Shown: positions 17,621-24,576 of the stretch, one piece after another
Numbering within the stretch: position 1 is the first letter of the stretch
Layout: each line of letters starts with the position of its first letter
Position numbers and translations under genes: made by a program
Source of the DNA: Phascolarctobacterium succinatutens CAG:287
Lineage (GTDB): Bacteria; Bacillota; Negativicutes; Acidaminococcales; Acidaminococcaceae
Assembly (NCBI RefSeq): GCF_000434895.1
Contig: NZ_FR892804.1
Span: 33,217-63,732 of the forward strand
Reading direction: 5' to 3'
DNA: 30,516 nt
Notes under the pieces: model-generated
What the model was told of the DNA's origin: nothing
The model's input: the letters and a program-made list of their open reading frames with translations, nothing else
The model's database searches: none

Positions 17621-18634
17621 TTATAACTCTCTGCCGACAATGTTCGCAATGCCTCTGAGGTCGCCCATCAGCTTAGCAAAACGGTCCGGCTTCAAGGATT
17701 GGGCACCATCACACCATGCTGCTTCCGGATCGTTATGTACTTCAATAATCAAACCGTCCGCACCTACTGCAACCGCAGCCTTAGCCAAAGGCTCTACCAT
17801 CCACCACATGCCTGCTGCATGACTCGGGTCAACAACTACCGGCAGATGGCTGAGTCTTTTTACTGCAGGAATAGCACTTACATCAAGCGTGTTGCGGGTG
17901 TAGGTTTCAAAGGTACGGATACCGCGTTCGCAAAGGATAACATTTTCGTTGCCCTCGCTCATAATGTATTCCGCTGCCATCAGCCATTCCTCAATCGTTG
18001 CCGCCAGACCACGCTTCAACAGAATAGGCTTATTGGTTTTGCCCAATTCCTTCAGCAGATCGAAGTTCTGCATATTGCGGGCACCGACCTGAATCAGGTC
18101 AACATCCTCAACAAAGCGTTCCACCATGTAAGGTGACATGATTTCCGTAACAATCGGCAGGCCGGTTGCTGCTCTGGCATTTTTCAGGAAATCCAGACCT
18201 TGTTCCTTCAAGCCCTGGAAGGAGTACGGAGAAGTGCGGGGTTTAAACGCACCGCCACGCATCAGCGTAGCACCTGCGGCCTTAACATCCTCGGCAATTT
18301 CCGTTACCTGCTCCTGAGTTTCAACGGAACATGGACCTGCGATAACCTGCAGCTTTTTGCCGCCGAATTTTCTGCCTGCAACATCTACAATGCTGTCCTC
18401 GGGATGGAACATGCGGTTGGCACGTTTAAAAGGCTCCTGCACACGCATTACCTTTTCTACACCCTCGACAACACGCAAAAGGTTGATATCCAACGCGCTG
18501 GTATCACCAACAACACCAAACAGTGAAGCATTTACGCCATCACTGGCATGAATCTGAAAGCCCTTGCTTTCTAATTGGTTTTTCAGCTTAGTTTTTTCCT
18601 CAACAGTTGCATTTTGTTTGAATACGATAATCAT
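17621..18634 (-). CDS. aroF: DAHP synthase, second tandem copy
   Basis: Condenses phosphoenolpyruvate and erythrose 4-phosphate into DAHP, the first committed step. The 337-residue protein has the Thermotoga-type layout: an N-terminal ferredoxin-like regulatory domain (about 1-70), then a type I-beta TIM barrel. Catalytic motifs are AGPCSVE, KPRTSPYSFQG, LLKRG, CERGIRTFE and VVDPSHAAG (metal and phosphate ligands). It is nearly identical to the upstream copy in the barrel's second half but clearly different in the regulatory domain. AAAGGAGAG precedes the ATG. The two isoenzymes may answer to different end products (inference). Confidence 0.95.
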   Translation of the reverse strand: MIIVFKQNATVEEKTKLKNQLESKGFQIHASDGVNASLFGVVGDTSALDINLLRVVEGVEKVMRVQEPFKRANRMFHPEDSIVDVAGRKFGGKKLQVIAGPCSVETQEQVTEIAEDVKAAGATLMRGGAFKPRTSPYSFQGLKEQGLDFLKNARAATGLPIVTEIMSPYMVERFVEDVDLIQVGARNMQNFDLLKELGKTNKPILLKRGLAATIEEWLMAAEYIMSEGNENVILCERGIRTFETYTRNTLDVSAIPAVKRLSHLPVVVDPSHAAGMWWMVEPLAKAAVAVGADGLIIEVHNDPEAAWCDGAQSLKPDRFAKLMGDLRGIANIVGREL

Positions 18635-18744
18635 GATAAAATCTCTCCTTTAATCTAATCTACAATACTACAATACTACTCCCAGATCAGGAGCTATTAC
18701 AAACCCTTACGCTTTTTGATATTGCTAAGGGATAATGCCTTGAC
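18635..18744 (-). other. Spacer between the two aroF copies with small repeats
   Basis: This 110-bp gap is much larger than the other gaps in the operon. It holds two tandem copies of caatacta (18663-18678) and a weak hairpin (CCCTTA with TAAGGG around 18704-18732). A possible minus-strand promoter, TTGTAA-18-TAGTAT, would allow independent transcription of the second copy. No T run for termination is present. Confidence 0.4.
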
Positions 18745-19758
18745 TTACATATCTCTGCCGACAATTCTGGCAATGCCCTTCAGCTCGCCCATCAGTCTGG
18801 CGAAGCGTTCAGGTCTTAAGGACTGTGCGCCGTCACAAAGCGCTGCTTCCGGATTGTTGTGGACTTCTATCAAAAGTCCGTCGGCACCGACTGCTACAGC
18901 AGCCTTCGCCAGCGGCTCTACCATCCACCACAGGCCTGCTGCATGGCTCGGGTCAACTACTACCGGCAGATGGCTGAGCTTTTTCACAGCGGGAATTGCG
19001 CTTACATCCAAGGTGTTGCGCGTATATGTTTCAAAGGTGCGGATACCGCGTTCGCAAAGGATAACGTTCTCGTTGCCCTCGCTCATGATATATTCCGCTG
19101 CCATCAGCCATTCCTCAATCGTTGCTGCCAGACCACGCTTCAGCAAAATCGGCTTATTGGTTTTGCCCAGCTCCTTCAGCAGTTCAAAGTTCTGCATGTT
19201 ACGGGCGCCAACCTGAATCAAATCTACATCCTCTACAAAGCGCTCAATCATATACGGTGACATGATTTCTGTAACAATCGGCAGGCCTGTTTCCTTTTTG
19301 GCACCCTTTAAATAATCCAGGCCAACCTCCTTCAAGCCTTGGAAGGAATACGGTGAGGTGCGGGGCTTGAAGGCGCCGCCGCGAAGCATCGAGGCGCCGC
19401 CAAGTTTGATGGACTTGGCAATGTCCGTAACCTGCTCCTGCGTTTCTACGGAGCACGGACCTGCGATAACCTGAATCTTGCGGCCGCCGATTTCAACACC
19501 GCCGACATTAATCACGGAATCCTGCGGATGGAACATGCGGTTAGCTCGCTTGAACGGCTCCTGCACACGCATTACCTTGTCTACCGCATCATCAATACGC
19601 AGCATATTGATATCAAGTGTGCTCGTGTCGCCGATGATTCCGAAGATGGTCATGTTGACACCGTTGATTTCGTTAATTTGGAAGCCCTTGCTTTCCAAAT
19701 TACTGCGCATTTTCGCTTTATTTTCCTCCGGCGCTCCCGGCTTGAATACTATTACCAT
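18745..19758 (-). CDS. aroF: DAHP synthase, first tandem copy
   Basis: This 337-residue paralogue of the downstream gene has the same layout and the same catalytic motifs (AGPCSVE, KPRTSPYSFQG, LKRG, CERGIRTFE, DPSHAAG). Its N-terminal ferredoxin-like domain differs at roughly half of positions from the other copy, whereas residues about 165-300 differ at only a handful. GGGGAG precedes the ATG. It is the first structural gene after the leader-peptide and terminator region, so its expression is directly exposed to the proposed attenuation. It could also be named aroG; the symbol is a family label, not proof of which amino acid inhibits it. Confidence 0.95.
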   Translation of the reverse strand: MVIVFKPGAPEENKAKMRSNLESKGFQINEINGVNMTIFGIIGDTSTLDINMLRIDDAVDKVMRVQEPFKRANRMFHPQDSVINVGGVEIGGRKIQVIAGPCSVETQEQVTDIAKSIKLGGASMLRGGAFKPRTSPYSFQGLKEVGLDYLKGAKKETGLPIVTEIMSPYMIERFVEDVDLIQVGARNMQNFELLKELGKTNKPILLKRGLAATIEEWLMAAEYIMSEGNENVILCERGIRTFETYTRNTLDVSAIPAVKKLSHLPVVVDPSHAAGLWWMVEPLAKAAVAVGADGLLIEVHNNPEAALCDGAQSLRPERFARLMGELKGIARIVGRDM

Positions 19759-19828
19759 AAATTGTCTCCCCTTCGTTCTTACACCCTTGTCATTTAATTT
19801 ACCCTATTGCTATAAGCTACCATGCTAC

Positions 19829-19860
19829 AAAAAAAGCAGGCTCCCGTAAAAGAGCCTGCT
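19829..19860 (-). terminator. Intrinsic terminator in the aro leader (attenuator)
   Basis: On the minus strand AGCAGGCTC and GAGCCTGCT form a perfect 9-bp GC-rich stem with an 8-base loop, followed directly by seven T residues. It stands 43 bases after the leader-peptide stop and about 70 bases before the aroF start. It is therefore placed to abort transcription before the operon. An upstream segment in 19877-19901 (GAGC...TGCT) can pair with its 5' arm as a possible antiterminator. Confidence 0.92.
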
Positions 19861-19876
19861 GTAAAAGCTAAATCTT

Positions 19877-19901
19877 AATTGCAAGCACTGCGCTCGCAAT
19901 T
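19877..19901 (-). promoter_or_regulatory. Hairpin just after the leader-peptide stop codon
   Basis: AATTGCGAGC pairs with GCTTGCAATT over 10 positions (one G-U) around a 5-base loop, starting 1 base after the leader stop codon. A ribosome finishing the leader would cover it. It could act as the pause or anti-antiterminator element of an attenuator. Pairing was judged by eye. Confidence 0.65.
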
Positions 19902-19902
19902 A

Positions 19903-20043
19903 CTATTTATAGTCTCCAATACGATGATTACTGCTATATGATTTTTCCCATGCAAAATAACCGGTGCTAAAATAATAGTTAAATACCGGTGCGTAATAAA
20001 AACCATATTCAATTGCAGTGTTCATCATTTTAGATTCCATCAT
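19903..20043 (-). CDS. Aromatic-rich leader peptide of the aro operon
   Basis: This 46-codon frame is too short for usual gene calls. Residues 13-32 contain 11 aromatic residues out of 20 (for example YGFYYAPVFNYYF, then GYFAW), and the whole peptide has 8 Tyr, 4 Phe and 1 Trp. AGGTG lies 3 to 6 bases before two consecutive ATG codons (20043 and 20040); an in-frame ATG at 20067 is less well placed. It sits between a strong promoter and a perfect terminator ahead of aroF. These are the marks of a leader peptide: ribosomes stalling on Tyr/Phe codons when charged tRNA is scarce would alter folding and let transcription continue. I see no T-box motif, so this replaces it. The peptide itself probably has no function. 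Confidence 0.82.
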   Translation of the reverse strand: MMESKMMNTAIEYGFYYAPVFNYYFSTGYFAWEKSYSSNHRIGDYK

Positions 20044-20112
20044 TTTCACCTGCAACAACTTCAGCATTTCCTTATGCTTCAAAATTTATCGCCGCAATCA
20101 GCGATTGAGGTT

Positions 20113-20142
20113 ATTTTACTCCTACTGCTCCGCAAACGTCAA
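20113..20142 (-). promoter_or_regulatory. Sigma-A/sigma-70 type promoter of the aro operon
   Basis: TTGACG (20142-20137) and TAAAAT (20118-20113) are separated by 18 bp on the minus strand. The expected transcription start is near 20106, giving a leader of about 60 bases before the leader peptide. Position and match are good; it has not been tested. Confidence 0.75.
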
Positions 20143-20182
20143 GGAAAAAGCTAAATTTTATTTATTTTTTATCTTATCGTAC

Positions 20183-20210
20183 TATTATTGTAAACTAGGT
20201 TACAGTAATA
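20183..20210. promoter_or_regulatory. 28-bp imperfect palindrome, probable operator
   Basis: TATTATTGTAAAC and GTTACAGTAATA face each other across TAG, about 40 bp upstream of the aro -35 box and 40 bp after the end of the NifB-like gene. It has no T run, so a regulator binding site is more likely than a terminator. Its core on the minus strand includes TTTACA, which with TAAAAA 17 bp on could be a second, weaker promoter. The cognate regulator is unknown. Confidence 0.55.
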
Positions 20211-20250
20211 ACGTTAATCAGAAAGCTTACATAGATTTTTTGTCGCTGAC

Positions 20251-21081
20251 TTATAAGCTCGCTTCCAAAGCACAGGTTTTTCCTAACGCACCCACGGCAT
20301 CTGCACGACAGCGGTTGCAATGCTGCATCTGCGGCATCCACTGCTTGCAAACATTACGCAGCTGCATAATTTCTTCGGCCGCAGGCTCCGCAAGATGCGC
20401 AAAACCGGTTCCCTCCACCGGCAGCATCGGTAAAATATTCTGCAGCTTCGCTCCCAGCAAAGCCATACGTCTGGCAATCGCCGGGATTTCCTGGATATTC
20501 ACGCCGGGTATCGCCACCGTATTTATCTTCACCTTCACGCCATATTCGCCAAGCAGTTGCAATCCTTCTATCTGCCTTTCTAAAAGCAGTGCAGCAGCCT
20601 CTTCACCGACATATTTTTTGCCTTCATCATTAATAAAGCTGTAAATATGCGCCCCTGTATTGCTGGTAATTGCATTCACCGTCACCGTAACATAATCAAC
20701 ACCCAAGGCTGCTATCTCCTTGGCATACTTCGGCAAATACAGGCCGTTAGTTGATAAGCAAAAGAAAACATCCTTATCAACCTCACGAATCATGCTCAAC
20801 GTTCTGCTGACTGCCGGCCAGTTGGCCAGCGCATCGCCAGGCCCGGCAATGCCTGCTACCGTCAGCTTAGGCACCTTAGCCTTCATCTGCAGATACCAGT
20901 CGACTGCATCCTCCGGTACCATAACCCTTGCCACGACGCCGGGACGGCTTTCATTTACACAGCTGTATTTGCGCAGGCAATAGTTGCACTGCATATTGCA
21001 TTTAGGTGCCACAGGCAGATGAATACGGGCGTAATCGCTGCATTTAGCTGTAAAACAGGGATGTGTTTCAAGCTCACTCAT
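20251..21081 (-). CDS. NifB-like radical SAM cofactor-cluster protein
   Basis: The 276-residue protein closely follows stand-alone NifB, the radical SAM enzyme that builds the 8Fe-9S-C precursor of nitrogenase cofactors. HPC lies at 7-9, the radical SAM CxxxCxxC at 28/32/35, Cys41 then ESRPG at 44-48, GIAGPGD at 77-83, CLSTNGL at 108-114, and the C-terminal HCxxCRADAVG at 254-264. These include the cysteines and histidine that hold the substrate clusters in NifB. No NifX-like domain is fused, as in archaeal NifB. The start overlaps the NifK-like gene by 8 bases and has GAGG upstream. It probably makes or modifies a cluster for the two upstream subunits. No symbol is given, because a true nif role is not supported here. 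Confidence 0.9.
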   Translation of the reverse strand: MSELETHPCFTAKCSDYARIHLPVAPKCNMQCNYCLRKYSCVNESRPGVVARVMVPEDAVDWYLQMKAKVPKLTVAGIAGPGDALANWPAVSRTLSMIREVDKDVFFCLSTNGLYLPKYAKEIAALGVDYVTVTVNAITSNTGAHIYSFINDEGKKYVGEEAAALLLERQIEGLQLLGEYGVKVKINTVAIPGVNIQEIPAIARRMALLGAKLQNILPMLPVEGTGFAHLAEPAAEEIMQLRNVCKQWMPQMQHCNRCRADAVGALGKTCALEASL

Positions 21082-22291
21082 GATTTACCTCACAAACACT
21101 TTCACGCAAGCCGGCATATCGGCCATCTGTTTTATATTGCTGCTGCAAGGCACCGTTAACAATCTGCTCAATGAGCAAGGCAGCACCACGCACTCCTACA
21201 AGCGTATTATCAGTAAAGCACAGCCGGTCAAAGGCAGGATAAGCACAGCGCACTAACGGCACCTGATATTTTTCAGCCAAATTATTTAAGAATGAAGAAC
21301 CGCAAAACAATACAGGCTTGTGCTTTGCTGCAGCCTCTGCCATTTTATCCAAGCTAAATTCCGCAGTGTCCTCTGCAATAACAATGCGCATTCCCAGCTC
21401 ATCGGCAAAAAAGCTCTGTAAGCCTTCTAAATGTGCCTTATCCGTAGCCAAAGCCACAGGCAGCTGGTATAAATTCACCAGATAATCCGCACAGCGATAA
21501 ACGAGCTTTTTAGCCGCTGCCTCCAGCTCAGCAAGCTCATCGGAAAAATCAATTTTCAACGCTTCACCTAACTGACGCAAAAACTTCTGCATGCCTGCTA
21601 CACCGTAAGGATAAGCGCATTTGATGTATGGTACGCCAAATTCTTCCTGCATTTTCTTCCCCAAAGGCTCGCCATAGCCGAAGCAGATATTCAGCTCTGC
21701 CTGCGGCATCGCTGCAATATCGCGCAGGCTGCAATCCTGCAGCGCGCAGTTAACTCTAACCTTGGAACCCAAAATCTTCTTCAGTTCAAGCAAATCATTA
21801 TCAGCATAAGGATCATCATTCATTATGCCAAGAATATTTATCGTGGCAGCTTGTTTTTTCTCCGCGGCTCGGAGCAAGGGCAGCAACGCTAAATAAGCTG
21901 CTTCTGCACCGCTGTCAATATTCCCTGCATATCCCGGCGCTTTTACATGCAATAATTTTTGCGAGCCTTCGGTAGTATCCAAAATACCGTCCACATCATC
22001 GCCGATCATATTCGGCACGCAGCCGCTGACTACAAATACCGCACCGCAATGTGCAAAAATACGCTCTGCCTCCTGCAAGGCTTTACGCAAAACCTTCTCA
22101 CCGCCATTAACAACATCTTCATCATAGATAACATCAGAGGCCTGACGTACATCATAGGGCTTGCCTGCATATCTGAATGTCAGGCTGCCCCACTGACAGC
22201 CGACAACGGAATGCTGCAGGATTAAGGCATCCTTAATACCGCCAAGAGCACGCACAGCACCAAACAAAGCACAGCTACTTAATGGTTTCAT
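21074..22291 (-). CDS. Nitrogenase component 1-like protein, NifK/NifN type
   Basis: This 405-residue member of the nitrogenase component 1 oxidoreductase superfamily has three cysteines at the P-cluster positions (Cys7, Cys32 in VVGC, Cys91 in SGCVPNMIGDDVDG). NGGEKVLRKAL and a C-terminal YPAFDRLCFTDN...GVRGAALLIEQIVN follow the NifK/NifN pattern (PxFDR...GYEGA). The start at 22291 is preferred: its ATG shares a base with the upstream stop (TAATG) and GGAGG sits 10 bases before it; the longer ATG at 22309 overlaps that site. It should pair with the NifD/E-like protein encoded just before it. It is shorter than catalytic NifK (about 520). The reaction is unknown. Confidence 0.88.
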   Translation of the reverse strand: MKPLSSCALFGAVRALGGIKDALILQHSVVGCQWGSLTFRYAGKPYDVRQASDVIYDEDVVNGGEKVLRKALQEAERIFAHCGAVFVVSGCVPNMIGDDVDGILDTTEGSQKLLHVKAPGYAGNIDSGAEAAYLALLPLLRAAEKKQAATINILGIMNDDPYADNDLLELKKILGSKVRVNCALQDCSLRDIAAMPQAELNICFGYGEPLGKKMQEEFGVPYIKCAYPYGVAGMQKFLRQLGEALKIDFSDELAELEAAAKKLVYRCADYLVNLYQLPVALATDKAHLEGLQSFFADELGMRIVIAEDTAEFSLDKMAEAAAKHKPVLFCGSSFLNNLAEKYQVPLVRCAYPAFDRLCFTDNTLVGVRGAALLIEQIVNGALQQQYKTDGRYAGLRESVCEVNHE

Positions 22292-23790
22292 TATTTTCTT
22301 TGCCTCCATATTCTGCTATACAGTTCGCGTGCTGCTTTACTGTCTTTATCAGCTTCGCGCATCGGATAAAATACCGGGTCATAGGCCAGCTTGCTCAGCA
22401 AAAGACTGCTGCCTGTTCGCTGCGGTTGTTGCAGCATCTGCCAAACTTCTTCCATAATATCCACAAAGCCCTGATAATTCCACACCGAGCGGTCAAACAA
22501 ATTATAAAGCACGGGAACATCCAAAGCAGCATATCGCGGATGACCGTTACAGATAACAAAATCACAGCTCTGTGCAGCTTCACGCAAAGCATCCTCCGAA
22601 GGCTCCAATAAAATTTGCGCCTCACAGCCATACTCAGCCTTAGCAAGCTCTATCCTGTCCTTAAATCTCTGCATCATTGCATCATCCAGACCTGTTTCTG
22701 CCTGGTAGGAAGGATTCATGATAATACATATCTTCTTAATCGGCAGACCATAATCCTGCTGATAAACGCGCAGCGCATCCGGCAAATATGCAATACCATG
22801 CGCAATCAGGCAAAACTTATACTTGGCAAATTCCGCACGCAGCTCCTGATACCGGGCGGCAACCCGTTCATATTCTTCCTGCAAAACGTGTTCAACAGCA
22901 TCCTCGCAGCCAAGCATTTTTCCTATTTGCCTGTACAAATCACTGATTCCTTCAATACCATGCCACTCCTGCATATCGGCAACATGCAGAAACGGCGTGC
23001 CAAAGCGTTGCTCCATCGCCAACGCCCATTTTTTGCGACGTACTATATTCAGCGCTGCTTGCGGAGCCTTCTTGATTGTCTGCAAATCTGCGGCAGGCAG
23101 ATAAGCATTTACGGTAATCCCCATTTTCTGCAGCATCTCGCTCATGCCCTGCAGCTTATCCTCACCGTTATAGCCCCAGACAAAGGCTTCAATATTTACG
23201 CTCCGCGGCTGTACGCTTTGAGGCTCCATTACCTGCTCAACTAAAGCATCCATCACCTCCACATAACCGCAGCCGGGATAAACAGCACTGGAAGAAAACT
23301 TTTGCTTCTGCTTTTGGCAAGCCTTTTCACGCAAAACCTTGCGGCCGTTGCTCTTGTCCATATGCGAAAAAACCTGCGACGTAATCGGCACAAGCTTTGC
23401 TTTAAACTGCGGCTGCAGGCTGCAGGCCAAGCCAGACAAATCATCATTGATAATATCCGACACCACGGAAGGTAGCAGAAAAATAATCTCCGGCTTTTGC
23501 TCACGCTCCACCTTTTGCAGTAATGCCGTCAGCTTTTTTTCACCGCCGAAAATTACATCATTGTTACGTAAATCCGCACATTCCAGCTCATAAACCGGGC
23601 TTTGTCCGCTGCGCACATGACAGCGGTAATGAAAGCCGCAGCCACGCGGACTATATAAGACCACGGCAGCATTTTTGATTTCGCTGATGCAGGCAAGATT
23701 TCCCGACACCTTGCCGTTAACGGCGTAGCGATGCAGATAACTTGAAGGGTTCATGCCCAAAAGCATGTTATCCTGATAATATTGGTTCAA
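22291..23790 (-). CDS. Nitrogenase component 1-like protein, NifD/NifE type, lacking cofactor ligands
   Basis: This 499-residue superfamily member resembles the alpha-type subunit: Cys34 and Cys51 (PRGCGFHY) match two P-cluster positions and NNDVIFGGEKKL (76-87) is the strongest signature. The third P-cluster cysteine falls at Val109 (LPSVVSDIINDDL). The FeMo-co cysteine region reads NIVRRKKWALAMEQRFG, with Arg252 in place of Cys275, and the His442 region reads WNYQGF (437-442). FeMo-co could thus not be held in the known way. It follows the ATPase gene by 21 bp and is coupled to the NifK-like gene. It may form half of a reductase akin to the tetrapyrrole-reducing relatives, or a NifE-like scaffold. 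Neither can be chosen from sequence. Confidence 0.87.
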   Translation of the reverse strand: MNQYYQDNMLLGMNPSSYLHRYAVNGKVSGNLACISEIKNAAVVLYSPRGCGFHYRCHVRSGQSPVYELECADLRNNDVIFGGEKKLTALLQKVEREQKPEIIFLLPSVVSDIINDDLSGLACSLQPQFKAKLVPITSQVFSHMDKSNGRKVLREKACQKQKQKFSSSAVYPGCGYVEVMDALVEQVMEPQSVQPRSVNIEAFVWGYNGEDKLQGMSEMLQKMGITVNAYLPAADLQTIKKAPQAALNIVRRKKWALAMEQRFGTPFLHVADMQEWHGIEGISDLYRQIGKMLGCEDAVEHVLQEEYERVAARYQELRAEFAKYKFCLIAHGIAYLPDALRVYQQDYGLPIKKICIIMNPSYQAETGLDDAMMQRFKDRIELAKAEYGCEAQILLEPSEDALREAAQSCDFVICNGHPRYAALDVPVLYNLFDRSVWNYQGFVDIMEEVWQMLQQPQRTGSSLLLSKLAYDPVFYPMREADKDSKAARELYSRIWRQRK

Positions 23791-23811
23791 TGGTGTTCAG
23801 CTCCTTTTGTA

Positions 23812-24576
23812 CTATTTTGCATCCTTATATAGCAAATGCAACTGACCATCTTCATCATTATAAGGTTTTATTTTAATTTTGAAGGTTTCTTCTATAACAG
23901 GAGAACAAAGCACATCTTTTGTCTTACCATAAGCAATAATCTTGCCCGCTTTTAACAAATAAAGCTTTTGGCAAAATTTAGCGGCAAGATTCAAGTCGTG
24001 CATCACTGCTAAAACCTCAACCTGCATATTTTCAATCAATTCTAATAAATGGAATTGATAATACAAATCCAGGTGATTGGTCATTTCATCTAAAAGCAAA
24101 GTTTGTGGCTGACCAGTAAGGACTCTTGCAATCATAACTCTTTGCTGTTCACCACCGGAAAGCTGGTTATAAAGGCGTTCTTCATAGCCATTCAAGCCTA
24201 CAGCAGCAAGTGCAGCCTTTGCCAGCTCATAATCAGCCTGCGAATCAAGTTCAAAAGGCTTTTTATAAGGAGTGCGTCCCATAAGGATTAAATCAAGCAC
24301 CTTAAAATCAAAGTTCAGAGTACTATTCTGCTTCATCACTCCTAGCCTTTGAGCTGTTTGCTGTAAAGATAGCGTCTCCAAATCCTCCCCATCGAAAAAA
24401 ATTCTACCACTTTGAGGCTTTAGAGAACGATATAACGCGCGTAAAATAGTCGATTTTCCACTACCATTAGGACCTATAAGACCAACGAACTCTTTATTCT
24501 TTACTTCTAAGGTTATTTTTTCTACTATCGTTTTATTATCAATAGCAATATCCAGAGATTCTGTCTGTATTTCCAT
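23812..24576 (-). CDS. ABC transporter ATP-binding protein, FecE/BtuD family
   Basis: This 254-residue cytoplasmic ATPase drives import through the permease encoded just upstream. Walker A GPNGSGKST lies at 35-43, the Q-loop MKQNSTLNF after it, the signature LSGGEQQRV near 138, Walker B TLLLDEMTNHLD next, and the switch His in VMHDLNLAAKF. This matches the iron-chelate/haem/cobalamin (type II) import family. Its ATG shares a base with the permease stop (TAATG). The gene is visibly AT-richer than the nitrogenase-like genes after it. Confidence 0.95.
   Translation of the reverse strand: MEIQTESLDIAIDNKTIVEKITLEVKNKEFVGLIGPNGSGKSTILRALYRSLKPQSGRIFFDGEDLETLSLQQTAQRLGVMKQNSTLNFDFKVLDLILMGRTPYKKPFELDSQADYELAKAALAAVGLNGYEERLYNQLSGGEQQRVMIARVLTGQPQTLLLDEMTNHLDLYYQFHLLELIENMQVEVLAVMHDLNLAAKFCQKLYLLKAGKIIAYGKTKDVLCSPVIEETFKIKIKPYNDEDGQLHLLYKDAK

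Noticed and set aside
19759..20110. T-box or other riboswitch ahead of aroF
   Set aside because: No T-box consensus was seen; the leader contains a translated aromatic-rich frame and a simple attenuator instead.
20018..20644. A 208-residue plus-strand frame
   Set aside because: It runs antisense to the leader peptide and the NifB-like gene; both have far better support.
20251..23790. A genuine nitrogen-fixing nitrogenase
   Set aside because: No NifH in the window, cofactor Cys and His replaced in the D-like subunit, one P-cluster cysteine missing, and the K-like subunit is much shorter than catalytic NifK.
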